From the NCBI GenBank assembly GCA_009833045.1, contig WUUP01000001.1, positions 1,058,100 through 1,122,099 on the forward strand: DNA of 64,000 nt, read 5' to 3'. Below, in pieces: positions 19,227 through 28,129 of this stretch (the first letter of the stretch is position 1; each line of letters opens with the position of its first letter). The position numbers and the translations under genes were made by a program. The stretch comes from Saprospirales bacterium GYS_P2D (GTDB lineage Bacteria; Bacteroidota; Bacteroidia; Chitinophagales; Saprospiraceae). The notes beneath the pieces are model-generated. The model had not been told where the DNA came from, made no database searches, and was given only the letters and a program-made list of their open reading frames with translations.

Positions 19227-21388
19227 CGCTTTAGTTGTCCATACCATTTTCTGATAACCTCCTCTGCCTCCTTGTCTTGAGGAGTATAGTCTTTCTCGAG
19301 GTATCCTTCATGTCCTAAAGATTCGGGAAACCACTTCCACAAAAATCCACCTGCCCAAAAATCTTCATCCACCCACGAACTATATAGGGCTTCGAGAGCA
19401 TTGGCCTGTGCGGCCTCGTTTAGATTCAGATGGTCTACCTGTTTCTCAAGCTCCCAGGTCTTGCCAGCTGCACCGTCGACGCTGAGATACCCATACTCAG
19501 TGAATAAAATCCGGCGACCCTGTCGTCTGGCATATCGACGTAGCTTTGATACGATAGATCTCCATTTGACAGATAGATAGTTGACTGACGGCGTCTCCGA
19601 CTCTGTCAGTGGGAAGTAGGCGCTGATCCCAACAAAGTCCAGCGCATCCCAAAAAGGGACATTGTGATAGTCATCCCAATTAGCTGAGTAGGTGATCTTA
19701 CCCCTATATTTTTCTCTTACTTTCTTGATTAGCTTTCGCCAAAATTCTTCTCTTTTGGTGGCACTCTTTCTAAACTCTGTCCCGATACAAAATAGCTCGA
19801 CCTCATGCTCCACAGCCATATCGACGAACTGCATGATGTACTTCCGATAGCTTTCTTCCCATGATAGCCAGTCAGACTCCTCCTCATAATCCATATCACC
19901 GACCCAAGATCCTCGCATCCAGACTTGTGGCTTGAGCATGATCTTCAGCCCATTCTTTCGAGCGAGCTCGATACTTTTTACTATACCCTCTTCTCTCTCT
20001 CCCCACCACTGATGCTCTCCATCATAACGCACCTCCGCCGTACCCGGACGTGTAAAACCAAATGGCACTAATGCCACCCAAGTAGTATTAATAGCTGCTA
20101 ATCGGGTCATAGGATCTGCATCAAATGGCCTCGGTGGAGCGACTAAAGTTATACCACCTATCTTATCCTGTGAGGACAGACTACCCGTCATCACCAATGT
20201 TAATAATACTGCTGTAGCTCCATGCTTGATATATCGATCGAGCCATCTACCCGCTCCCAGCATACGAGCTGACTTGACAGCACTGATGAGAGAGATGAAG
20301 ATGATCGCTGTCGACATATACTGGGAGATACCTACCTGAGAAGCTACCCATACACTGACGATCAGAGATAGTGTGATCAGCGCTTTCTGCCATGGCATTC
20401 TACTTCCTTTGCGGAAAATGAAAGGCATCCAAGGCAGTGTCCAGAGTAAATTCCAGTTTCGCTCACAGACCTGATGATCGGTCAAAAACCACATGATCAT
20501 GAAAATCAAAAAACAAATGAATAAGCCTATGAACCATACTCGATCCAAGACCTTGACCCATCGCTCATCGCCAGATATATAGACTAAGAAAAACAGGATC
20601 AATTCAAAAATTAATAGCGCTCCAAACACAACACTCGGAGTCAAAAGTGGCTTTTTCCGTGATACTTCTGGAAAATCAAGAATCGTCCGAGTGGTAGCTA
20701 AAAGTGCTCGGTCGCCATGCTGCGTATCTTCGAGATATTTAAAGAAATACGCTGGTAAAAACATCTGATCAGTCACCGCAGTCTGCCGATCTGTCTTCGC
20801 TCCGAGTATCAGGTCCATACCAAACTGTAACCAAGGTCGATCCTCCACATTGAGCTGTATCATCTCTCTGAATGTATGAGCTGAGCTCGGAGTCTCCGGA
20901 TAGTCAGTAGCAGAGACTCGATCAGCGATCACATCACGCACTCGGGTAGTACAGTTGTCAAAAAAGAAATCATACTTATAATAGCGATTCTCCTTCTTTA
21001 GATTCTCTTGTAGGAAGGCGAATATGGCATTGCGCTGATTGAGATGTAGATCGAGGATTTGCTCTTTGACATATCTTTTTTCGTACTGATATTCTACAAG
21101 AAAAGTGTCAAAGGTAGACACGTCGAGCTTATACGGCAGTTTCCCGCTAAGAAACTTGAGTCCAAAAACTACAATGGAGTTGCCAAACTCAAAGGTGCCA
21201 TAATTGAACACATAATCAAAGTCTTGCTCTTGGTCGACTACCCTCACAGCTGTATGTCCGAATAAGGAATACAACTCCTCTCCTGCTCCGCAAGTAAGTA
21301 CCGATATATATGACGAATCTGACAAGGTCCGCTGAGCTGATAGACACAGCGAGAGGATCATCAATATAGAGATGAGCAGACTTCTCAT
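19223..21388 (-). CDS. Fusion: DUF4105 domain + membrane segments + GH113-like glycosidase
   Basis: A 721-residue protein with three parts. After a signal peptide, residues 25-235 match DUF4105, with a conserved His45 (LFGHTAVRV) and Cys146 (FFDNCTTRVRD). As I recall, Bacteroides proteins of this family act as the lipoprotein N-acyltransferase Lnb; this is stated as likely rather than certain. Residues of about 250-400 hold five or six hydrophobic segments. Residues of about 410-721 resemble a GH113-type TIM barrel, with candidate catalytic acids Glu538 (CIGTEFRK) and Glu631 (LFTEYGYL). The frame is uninterrupted, so the fusion is genuine in this sequence. It overlaps paiB and panC by 4 bp on each side. 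Substrate and whether both halves are active are unknown. Confidence 0.85.
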   Translation of the reverse strand: MRSLLISILMILSLCLSAQRTLSDSSYISVLTCGAGEELYSLFGHTAVRVVDQEQDFDYVFNYGTFEFGNSIVVFGLKFLSGKLPYKLDVSTFDTFLVEYQYEKRYVKEQILDLHLNQRNAIFAFLQENLKKENRYYKYDFFFDNCTTRVRDVIADRVSATDYPETPSSAHTFREMIQLNVEDRPWLQFGMDLILGAKTDRQTAVTDQMFLPAYFFKYLEDTQHGDRALLATTRTILDFPEVSRKKPLLTPSVVFGALLIFELILFFLVYISGDERWVKVLDRVWFIGLFICFLIFMIMWFLTDHQVCERNWNLLWTLPWMPFIFRKGSRMPWQKALITLSLIVSVWVASQVGISQYMSTAIIFISLISAVKSARMLGAGRWLDRYIKHGATAVLLTLVMTGSLSSQDKIGGITLVAPPRPFDADPMTRLAAINTTWVALVPFGFTRPGTAEVRYDGEHQWWGEREEGIVKSIELARKNGLKIMLKPQVWMRGSWVGDMDYEEESDWLSWEESYRKYIMQFVDMAVEHEVELFCIGTEFRKSATKREEFWRKLIKKVREKYRGKITYSANWDDYHNVPFWDALDFVGISAYFPLTESETPSVNYLSVKWRSIVSKLRRYARRQGRRILFTEYGYLSVDGAAGKTWELEKQVDHLNLNEAAQANALEALYSSWVDEDFWAGGFLWKWFPESLGHEGYLEKDYTPQDKEAEEVIRKWYGQLKR

Positions 21389-22002
21389 GGACGCATTTCT
21401 TTCATTTGTTCGGCTATCAAACGCTCTAAACTATCTTCTGATGATGCCAGCTGACGGATTATCTCTTGATAGTTATGATCTTTTCGATTTTGACTCAGCT
21501 TAAAGGCTGCCTGTATATCATCCATCGACATCTCAAATCCTACGACCCCATTGAGATGCGCTTTGAGCTCTTTTTCGCTGAAGTCCCGCAAATGAAATCG
21601 CCCCTCTCGACCATCTTCATAGGTGTCGACCATATCACTGATGGACTGATAGAGCTCATCACCAGTGAGCATCCGTACGGTACCGTAGACATGTACAGCA
21701 ATATAGTTCCACGTAGGGACATTGACATGATCATACCAAGAGCTCGATATATAGGCATGCTGCTGCATGAATATGGCTAAAAGCTCATGCCCATCTTCGA
21801 GTTGGGCTCGCTGCTCATTAGCTATGGAGAGGTGACCTGAAAGAATGTGTCCATCGCCTGCCTCTTGGATAAGTAGTGGTATATGAGTAGCGATCGGACG
21901 CTGTGCCTGATTGACAGAGATCAAGGTAGCGAAAGAATTGCGTCGTATATAGTCTACGACCGCCTCACTGCTCGGTGCTCTGAATAATCGAGGTACATAC
22001 AT
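21385..22002 (-). CDS. PaiB-family FMN-binding protein
   Basis: A 205-residue PaiB/FMN-binding negative transcriptional regulator family protein. The N-terminus MYVPRLFRAPS and the following FATLISVNQAQRPIATHIPL are typical, as are the WYDHVNVPTWNYIAVHVYG stretch (about 95-113) and LNGVVGFEM near 150. The split-barrel fold binds flavin. The regulator label comes from the Bacillus PaiB protein; the true role may be enzymatic. It begins 1 bp after metG ends and its stop overlaps the next start, so it is part of the long minus-strand run. Confidence 0.92.
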   Translation of the reverse strand: MYVPRLFRAPSSEAVVDYIRRNSFATLISVNQAQRPIATHIPLLIQEAGDGHILSGHLSIANEQRAQLEDGHELLAIFMQQHAYISSSWYDHVNVPTWNYIAVHVYGTVRMLTGDELYQSISDMVDTYEDGREGRFHLRDFSEKELKAHLNGVVGFEMSMDDIQAAFKLSQNRKDHNYQEIIRQLASSEDSLERLIAEQMKEMRP

Positions 22003-22003
22003 A

Positions 22004-24157
22004 TTACCGTATTATGCTACCAGGCTCGGCATCTTTTCCAGGATCTACAAATGTGAGCTTGCCATCACTATCTTCGGCCATGAGAATCATGCCCTGAGAC
22101 ATCACACCTCGGAGTTTTCTTGGAGCGAGATTAGCTAAGAGGCTCACCTTTTGACCGATGATCTCCTCTGGGCTATAGTGCTCTGCGATACCAGAGACGA
22201 CCGTGCGCTGTTCGCCACCCATATTGAGCTCCAGTTGTAGGAGTTTATCTGCTTTCTTGACTTTCTGAGCGCTGATGATCTCGGCCACTCGGATATCCAT
22301 CTTAGTGAAGTCGTCAAACTGGATCGTGTCCTTGATCGGCTCCATCGCAGGAGTCTCTGCCTCCACCGCAGCAGCGCTTGCCGCTTTAGCATCATGCAGT
22401 TTCTGCACTTGTGCTTCTATTACATTATCATCTATCCTGGTGAATAGATGGCTTGATTTATTGATCTTATGTCCTGCTGGTATGAGCATCTCTCCCTCAG
22501 CGAGATCTTGGAGTACTTGGTCCAGTTCTCCGATACCTGTCAGCTCAGGTAGATTAAGCAAAGCTCGTAGTTTATCAGCTGTGAATGGCATAAATGGCGC
22601 CATCGCTACACTCATCGCTGAGATATACTGCAGAGCCAGATTCATGACTACTTTGACCTGCTCAGGGTCTTCTTTGATTTGCTTCCATGGCTCGTTAAAC
22701 TGGAGCAACTGATTGCCTTGAGAGCTAATCTCCATGAGCTTGCGCAGTCCCGCTCTGAACTCAAATTTTCTCAAAAACTCATTGAGATCCTGCAGATCGT
22801 CATGCAGCTGTAGCATCTCTCCATCGTGATAGCCATCGTAGTCTTGAGTCGATGGACTGATGAAGTCCAGATTTTCGTCATACTCAGGTACGGCTCCTTC
22901 ATAGTACTTATTTGTCAGTACGACTACTCGATTGACGAAATTTGCCAGATTATTGACGAGCTCATTATTGACACTGTCCTGATAGCCCTTCCAGGTGAAT
23001 TCGCTATCCTTCTGCTCTGGCATATTCTTGATCATATGATAGCGGAGCTCATCCTCCTTGCCAGGTAGCTCTTCTACATATTCATTGACCCATACTGCCC
23101 AGTTTCTCGAGGTAGAGAGTTTATCTCCTTCGAGATTGACAAATTGATTAGCCGGGACATTCAATGGCATGATATAGTCTCCATGCGCATTGAGTATCGC
23201 TGGGAATATCAGACAGTGAAAAACGATATTGTCCTTGCCGATGAAGTGGATGAGTGCTGTGTCTTTATCTTGCCAATAGGGCTTCCAGTCCTTTCCATTG
23301 TCAAGGGCCCACTGCTTAGTCGCAGAGACGTATCCTATAGGAGCGTCCATCCACACGTATAGTTTCTTGCCCTCTGCGCCTTCTATCTCCTGTGGCACAT
23401 CTACTCCCCAGTCGAGATCCCGAGTCATCGCTCTTGGCTGAAGACCTCCCTCGAGCCACGACTTACACTGACCAAGTACATGATTTTTCCAGTCATTAGG
23501 ATCGTGGAGATGCTCTCCATCTTTATATCCTGTAGAGATCCACTCTGTGAGCCATGATTCGTACTTATCCAGTGGTAGATACCAGTGCTTAGTCGTGCGT
23601 ATCACAGGCTTAGAGCCCGAGATAGTCGACTTAGGATCTATCAGCTCTGTAGGACTGAGTGCACTACCACACTTCTCACACTGATCACCATAGGCGCCAT
23701 CATGCCCACACTTAGGACAGGTACCTATGATATATCGATCGGCGAGAAACTGCTTAGCCTCTTCGTCATAGTACTGCTCTGACTCTTGCTCGATGAACTC
23801 CCCCTTATCGTAAAGGGTCTGAAAAAACTCCTGCGAAGTCTCATGATGTATCTCTGCTGAAGTGCGGTGATAGATATCAAATGAGATACCCATTTTTTCA
23901 AAAGCCACCTTAAATAAGTCATGATACTTATCGATGATCTCTTGCGGATTTTTCCCTTCTTTCAGTGCCTTGATAGTGATCGCAGCACCGTGCTCATCAG
24001 AGCCGCAGACATAGACTACATCCTTACCCATGAGGCGCAAAAACCTAACATAAACATCTGCAGATAGATAGGCCCCAGCCAAATGTCCAATATGCAGCGG
24101 ACCATTGGCATAGGGAAGTGCAGAGGTGACGAGATATCGCTCAGGAGATATATTCAT
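22004..24157 (-). CDS. metG: Methionyl-tRNA synthetase
   Basis: Charges tRNA-Met in the cytoplasm. The protein has 717 residues. The HIGH motif is at residues 22-25 (PLHIGHLAG) and the KMSKS loop is a KLSTS variant near 345-349. A zinc knuckle with CPKCG and CEKCG (about 145-162) marks the long zinc-binding form. Residues of about 620-717 form the C-terminal tRNA-binding (EMAP-like) domain (FDDFTKMDIRVAEI, GIAEHYSPEEIIGQ), used for dimerisation and tRNA affinity. It follows thrS by 12 bp, so two synthetases are co-transcribed. Confidence 0.98.
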   Translation of the reverse strand: MNISPERYLVTSALPYANGPLHIGHLAGAYLSADVYVRFLRLMGKDVVYVCGSDEHGAAITIKALKEGKNPQEIIDKYHDLFKVAFEKMGISFDIYHRTSAEIHHETSQEFFQTLYDKGEFIEQESEQYYDEEAKQFLADRYIIGTCPKCGHDGAYGDQCEKCGSALSPTELIDPKSTISGSKPVIRTTKHWYLPLDKYESWLTEWISTGYKDGEHLHDPNDWKNHVLGQCKSWLEGGLQPRAMTRDLDWGVDVPQEIEGAEGKKLYVWMDAPIGYVSATKQWALDNGKDWKPYWQDKDTALIHFIGKDNIVFHCLIFPAILNAHGDYIMPLNVPANQFVNLEGDKLSTSRNWAVWVNEYVEELPGKEDELRYHMIKNMPEQKDSEFTWKGYQDSVNNELVNNLANFVNRVVVLTNKYYEGAVPEYDENLDFISPSTQDYDGYHDGEMLQLHDDLQDLNEFLRKFEFRAGLRKLMEISSQGNQLLQFNEPWKQIKEDPEQVKVVMNLALQYISAMSVAMAPFMPFTADKLRALLNLPELTGIGELDQVLQDLAEGEMLIPAGHKINKSSHLFTRIDDNVIEAQVQKLHDAKAASAAAVEAETPAMEPIKDTIQFDDFTKMDIRVAEIISAQKVKKADKLLQLELNMGGEQRTVVSGIAEHYSPEEIIGQKVSLLANLAPRKLRGVMSQGMILMAEDSDGKLTFVDPGKDAEPGSIIR

Positions 24158-24169
24158 ATAGATCGAGTG

Positions 24170-26089
24170 TTAGAGAAGCTCTTTGAAATAACTAATAAAT
24201 TCTGACACTGACATAGTGCCTTGGTCACCTTCTCCTTGTTTTCTGACGGATACTTTGCCAGATTCTGCCTCTTTCTCACCGATGATGAGCATGTATGGTA
24301 TCTTCTTGAGCTCAGTGTCACGGATCTTACGGCCGATCGACTCTGTACGATCATCGATATAGCCTCGGATGTCATGTACAGATAGCTCTTGTTCTATTTC
24401 TTTTGCGAATGGGATCTGATTGTCACTGATCGGGAGTATCGCAAACTGCTCTGGAGTGAGCCAAAGTGGGAACTTGCCCGCACAGTGCTCTATCAAAACA
24501 CCGATGAATCGCTCCATAGATCCAAATGGCGCTCTATGGATCATCACCGGACGGTGTGTCTGATTGTCAGAGCCGACATACTCCAGCTCAAATCTCTCTG
24601 GGAGATTGTAGTCGACCTGGATCGTACCCAGCTGCCATCTACGTCCCAATGCATCTTTGATCATGAAGTCCAGCTTAGGACCATAAAATGCGGCTTCGCC
24701 CAGCTCGGTCACCGTCTCGAGTCCCGCCTCTTGAGTCGCCTCGATGATAGCTTGCTCCGCTCGGTTCCAGTTCTCTTCTGAGCCGATATATTTTTCTGTA
24801 TTCTCAGGGTCTCGGAGTGAGATCTGTGCGGTGAAGTTTTCATAGCCTAACTTCTTGATCACATGCATCGTCAGATCGAGCACATTGAGAAACTCATCTT
24901 TCAGCTGATCGGGAGTACAAAATATATGAGCATCATCCTGAGTGAATCCTCTCACTCTCGTCAGACCGTGTAGCTCTCCACTCTGCTCATAGCGATATAC
25001 TGTACCAAACTCTGCAAAACGCACTGGCAACTCCTTGTACGATCGAGGCTTGTGCCCATAGATCTCACAGTGATGCGGACAGTTCATCGGCTTGAGCAAA
25101 AACTCCTCTCCTTCCTTCGGTGTATGAATAGGTCGGAATGAATCCTCTCCATACTTTTCCCAGTGACCGGAGGTCTCGTATAGCTCTTTCTTGCCAATAT
25201 GTGGCGTGATGACAGGCTGATAGCCTCGCTTGATCTGCTCCTGCTTGAGGAAATCTTCTAATCGGGTACGCAGTGCTGTTCCTTTAGGCAACCAAATCGG
25301 TAGTCCCGCTCCCACCTTCTCAGAAAACATAAATAGCTCTAACTCAGCTCCCAGCTTACGGTGATCTCTTTTTTTGGCTTCCTCCAGTAACTCGAGATAT
25401 TCTGTGAGCTCTTTCTGCTTAGGGAATGTCACACCGTAGATACGAGTGAGCTGCTTTCGATTTTCATCTCCTCGCCAATAGGCGCCTGCCAATGCGAGTA
25501 GCTTTACGGCTTTGATTTTGCCCGTATCTGGGATGTGAGGTCCACGACAAAGATCGGTGAACGCTCCCTGCTGGTAGAAGGTGATCGAGCCATCATCGAG
25601 CCCTTCGAGGAGTTCGAGTTTGTACTCATCTCCTTTTTCTTCGAAATAAGCGACGGCATCCGCTTTGCTCACATCCGATCGTACGTATTCATTCTTTTGC
25701 TTAGCCAGCTCTTTCATCTTGGCTTCGATCTTAGCGAAGTCTGAGCTGGAGAGCACTCGGTCTCCGGTATCTATATCGTAGTAAAATCCATTTTCAATAG
25801 ATGGTCCGATGCCAAACTTAGTACCTGGATATAGACTCTCGATAGCCTCTGCCATGAGGTGGGCTGACGAGTGCCAAAAGGTAGACTTTCCTTCTTTATC
25901 ATTCCAGGTATAAAACTTAATCGCTGCATCCTCTTGGATCGGACGACTGGCGTCCCACACTTCTCCATTGACTGATGCTGATAGTACATTTCGGGCTAAT
26001 CCCTCGCTGATCGATCGGGCGATATCCATGGATGTAGTCCCCGACTCGTATTCTCTGACTGCTCCATCAGGAAAGCTAATCTTAATCAT
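24170..26089 (-). CDS. thrS: Threonyl-tRNA synthetase
   Basis: Charges tRNA-Thr and edits mischarged serine. The 639 residues contain, in order, the N-terminal TGS domain (about 1-60) and the editing domain with the zinc-type [10 protein letters not shown] near 75. The class II catalytic core carries [14 protein letters not shown] near 330 and motif 2 [16 protein letters not shown], and the anticodon-binding domain lies at about 540-639. Family length is normal. In many bacteria infC follows thrS; here metG does instead. It is the first gene of the minus-strand run. Confidence 0.98.
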   Translation of the reverse strand: MIKISFPDGAVREYESGTTSMDIARSISEGLARNVLSASVNGEVWDASRPIQEDAAIKFYTWNDKEGKSTFWHSSAHLMAEAIESLYPGTKFGIGPSIENGFYYDIDTGDRVLSSSDFAKIEAKMKELAKQKNEYVRSDVSKADAVAYFEEKGDEYKLELLEGLDDGSITFYQQGAFTDLCRGPHIPDTGKIKAVKLLALAGAYWRGDENRKQLTRIYGVTFPKQKELTEYLELLEEAKKRDHRKLGAELELFMFSEKVGAGLPIWLPKGTALRTRLEDFLKQEQIKRGYQPVITPHIGKKELYETSGHWEKYGEDSFRPIHTPKEGEEFLLKPMNCPHHCEIYGHKPRSYKELPVRFAEFGTVYRYEQSGELHGLTRVRGFTQDDAHIFCTPDQLKDEFLNVLDLTMHVIKKLGYENFTAQISLRDPENTEKYIGSEENWNRAEQAIIEATQEAGLETVTELGEAAFYGPKLDFMIKDALGRRWQLGTIQVDYNLPERFELEYVGSDNQTHRPVMIHRAPFGSMERFIGVLIEHCAGKFPLWLTPEQFAILPISDNQIPFAKEIEQELSVHDIRGYIDDRTESIGRKIRDTELKKIPYMLIIGEKEAESGKVSVRKQGEGDQGTMSVSEFISYFKELL

Positions 26090-26160
26090 AGTCTATAAAT
26101 ATTCTAATAAAACACTCTCGTATCAAGTCATGTGGCACCATGCTGCTCAATACAAGATGG

Positions 26161-26168
26161 CAAAGATA
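26161..26168 (-). promoter_or_regulatory. Candidate -7 element for the thrS run
   Basis: On the minus strand TATCTTTG matches the Bacteroidota -7 consensus TAnnTTTG exactly, about 70 bases before the thrS start. No good TTTG element is seen at the usual 19-21 spacing, so support is partial. Confidence 0.35.
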
Positions 26169-26229
26169 ATGGCTAAAAAATACCAAGCCGACTATATCCC
26201 GAAAGAATCATGTCGATATAAAAAATTAA

Positions 26230-26243
26230 CTCTGATATCAGAG
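26230..26243. promoter_or_regulatory. 14-bp perfect palindrome in the thrS/PycTM intergenic region
   Basis: CTCTGATATCAGAG reads the same on both strands. It lies about 140 bp from both divergent genes. An operator is possible, but no regulator is encoded nearby. Confidence 0.3.
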
Positions 26244-26345
26244 ATACGATTCTTCTGTAGGATTTCGCTACTGCGAAAAACATAGACTAATCATGAATAA
26301 GCACATCTTTTAGTTAATCCCGCTATCTCTCAATGAAAATGGTAG

Positions 26346-26353
26346 TAAGTTTG
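26346..26353 (+). promoter_or_regulatory. Candidate -7 element for the PycTM-like gene
   Basis: TAAGTTTG is an exact match to TAnnTTTG, 28 bp before the ATG at 26382. No clear -33 TTTG is present. Confidence 0.35.
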
Positions 26354-26381
26354 ACCTCGATCATAATCACTTAGCCCATCC

Positions 26382-26933
26382 ATGGAGGCATCACAACAAG
26401 GTATCAAGCTCGACAATAAAATGCTGGGGCTCATCAGGACCACCAGTAGAAATAATGTCGAACGAATAAATATCGCCGATCAGAAGGCCAGTACGCTGAT
26501 GTCGCTCAATGCGATCATCATCACTGTGATGGTACCTCTACTCCTGAGCTATATCGATGTGATCTACGATCGACAGCTCTATATCCCGATCCTGCTACTG
26601 AGTATCAACTCTCTCGTGACGCTCTACATGGCGTCTAAGGCACTCAAACCCAAAGCCCTCAGCAGCGAGAGCTACATCTATGACAAGGATGGAAATCCGA
26701 GTCCGTTTTTCTTTGGCAATTTTTATAAAATGTCAAAGGACGAATACCGGGACTATTTTCAGAGTACACTATCAGATGAAGAGCTCCTGCCACAGTTTGT
26801 CTTTCAAGATCTCTTTCATATCGGCAAGCTGGTCGCTCGCAAGTATGTGATCATCCGACAGGCCTATCTGATATTCATGACAGGTCTGGTCATAGTCGTT
26901 TTATCGACAGCAGTCGTATTGATGGTGGGTTGA
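26382..26933 (+). CDS. PycTM-like (DUF5706) membrane protein, solitary
   Basis: A 183-residue membrane protein. A short helical N-terminus with NVERINIADQKASTLMSLNA leads into hydrophobic segments at about 36-55 and 60-82. A cytoplasmic stretch of about 75 residues is followed by a C-terminal transmembrane helix (about 160-181). The ADQKASTL entry and overall topology match the Pycsar effector TM family (PycTM/DUF5706), members of which damage the membrane when activated by cyclic nucleotides made during phage infection. No pyrimidine or nucleotide cyclase gene is adjacent: thrS lies on one side and a lamin-tail gene on the other. A defence role is therefore unproven, and a housekeeping membrane role is equally possible. 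Confidence 0.72.
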   Translation: MEASQQGIKLDNKMLGLIRTTSRNNVERINIADQKASTLMSLNAIIITVMVPLLLSYIDVIYDRQLYIPILLLSINSLVTLYMASKALKPKALSSESYIYDKDGNPSPFFFGNFYKMSKDEYRDYFQSTLSDEELLPQFVFQDLFHIGKLVARKYVIIRQAYLIFMTGLVIVVLSTAVVLMVG

Positions 26934-26940
26934 TCTGACT

Positions 26941-27972
26941 CTACTTACAGGTCTGGATGATGGTCTCGAGCGTACTACCCAGATCTATCTCAAAATTATC
27001 ACTAAAAATGATCTCCTGCCCTGCGGCAAAAACCACCTCTTTACTGCCTACTATCTTTGTGCCCTTAGCACTCAAAGTGGCATTAGCATTGTACTGAGCA
27101 GAGCCGATCGGATAATCCAACACTATCTCATTATTGCAGTCGGCATTGGCATTGGGTGTAGGATAAGTAATCTGCTGCCAAGTCTGAGATAGATTTTCTG
27201 AAGTCTCGTCAGCTCCAGTGATACCATTGCCGCCGGTCATGGTCTGAGTCCCCTCCGTATAGTCTACTCGGTGAAAGGACAGTCCTAAGCCAAATGCCAT
27301 ATAGACCGGCACTTCTTGGTCTGCTATCGGCGTATCATCTGAGTAGGTAGAGGCCACCATGTCTGCATCGGGACCATCTTTGCTCACTCCTGTCTTGTCT
27401 ACTCCCTCGGCTTTGTCTCCCCAGACTACATAATCGATGTCTTGGACCAGATCTGTCGTCCCGTCCCAGGTGTAGAGTATGACTACCTCTCCAGCATTAG
27501 ATAATACTGACCCTATATCTATCGATTCTGAGAATGCCTCTCGCATGTCGGGTATCCCATCGGGAGACCCATTATCCTCAAATAACTCGTAGGTCGGTAG
27601 CTGACCAAAAGCAGCCATGAAATTGTCCGATCCTCGGATAGAGATCGTCTGATAAGCTCCTGCAGGGATAGAAGCTCCATCGGGAAATCGAGCATGAAAA
27701 TCTAAAAACCCTCCGCCGCCAGCAAAATGTTCATTACTTACTATGTGATAATACAGATCCATATTAGGATTGTACACAGCATCGGTGACATAGACATCTG
27801 ATAGATCTACTGCATGATTATTGGGATTGTAGATTTCTATGAACTCATTATCCATTGATACTTCTGTCAAAAGGATTTTGTCAGGGGGGCTCATCATCAT
27901 GTGCGTGTCCGAGATACTGGTGTTCGATAGGAGGATCGAATACAATAAATAAGTATGGATAATAGCCATCAT
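26941..27972 (-). CDS. Secreted lamin-tail-domain (LTD) protein
   Basis: A 343-residue exported protein with a hydrophobic leader (about 1-20). Residues of about 32-190 form a lamin-tail domain, recognised by ILLTEVSMDNEFIEIYNPNN and the following VDLSDVYVTD, then GSVLSNAGEVVILYTW and DIDYVVWGD. The C-terminal 70 residues (SAQYNANATLSAKGTKI onwards) form a short beta-strand repeat domain seen at the end of many Bacteroidota cell-surface proteins. It does not show a standard type A or B sorting signature. The function is unknown; LTD domains are common in secreted nucleases and adhesins, but no catalytic motif is present. It converges with the PycTM gene with a 7-bp gap. Confidence 0.85.
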   Translation of the reverse strand: MMAIIHTYLLYSILLSNTSISDTHMMMSPPDKILLTEVSMDNEFIEIYNPNNHAVDLSDVYVTDAVYNPNMDLYYHIVSNEHFAGGGGFLDFHARFPDGASIPAGAYQTISIRGSDNFMAAFGQLPTYELFEDNGSPDGIPDMREAFSESIDIGSVLSNAGEVVILYTWDGTTDLVQDIDYVVWGDKAEGVDKTGVSKDGPDADMVASTYSDDTPIADQEVPVYMAFGLGLSFHRVDYTEGTQTMTGGNGITGADETSENLSQTWQQITYPTPNANADCNNEIVLDYPIGSAQYNANATLSAKGTKIVGSKEVVFAAGQEIIFSDNFEIDLGSTLETIIQTCK

Positions 27973-28129
27973 TTTTTAGTTGAGTGTGATCGAATAAATG
28001 ATGGAATAAAAATCGGAGATGATAATGGACTACGGTATCCATGGATTCATACAGATTATTCTATATGGATTCCTATAGATGGTGGTTGGATCCAATTGCC
28101 TTTATCGTTTATGTAGTGTATCTTGTGAC

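Noticed and set aside
22275-24781. Several long plus-strand frames inside metG and thrS
   Set aside because: They fall inside confidently assigned synthetase genes on the other strand, show no start signals of interest and have biased composition typical of shadows.
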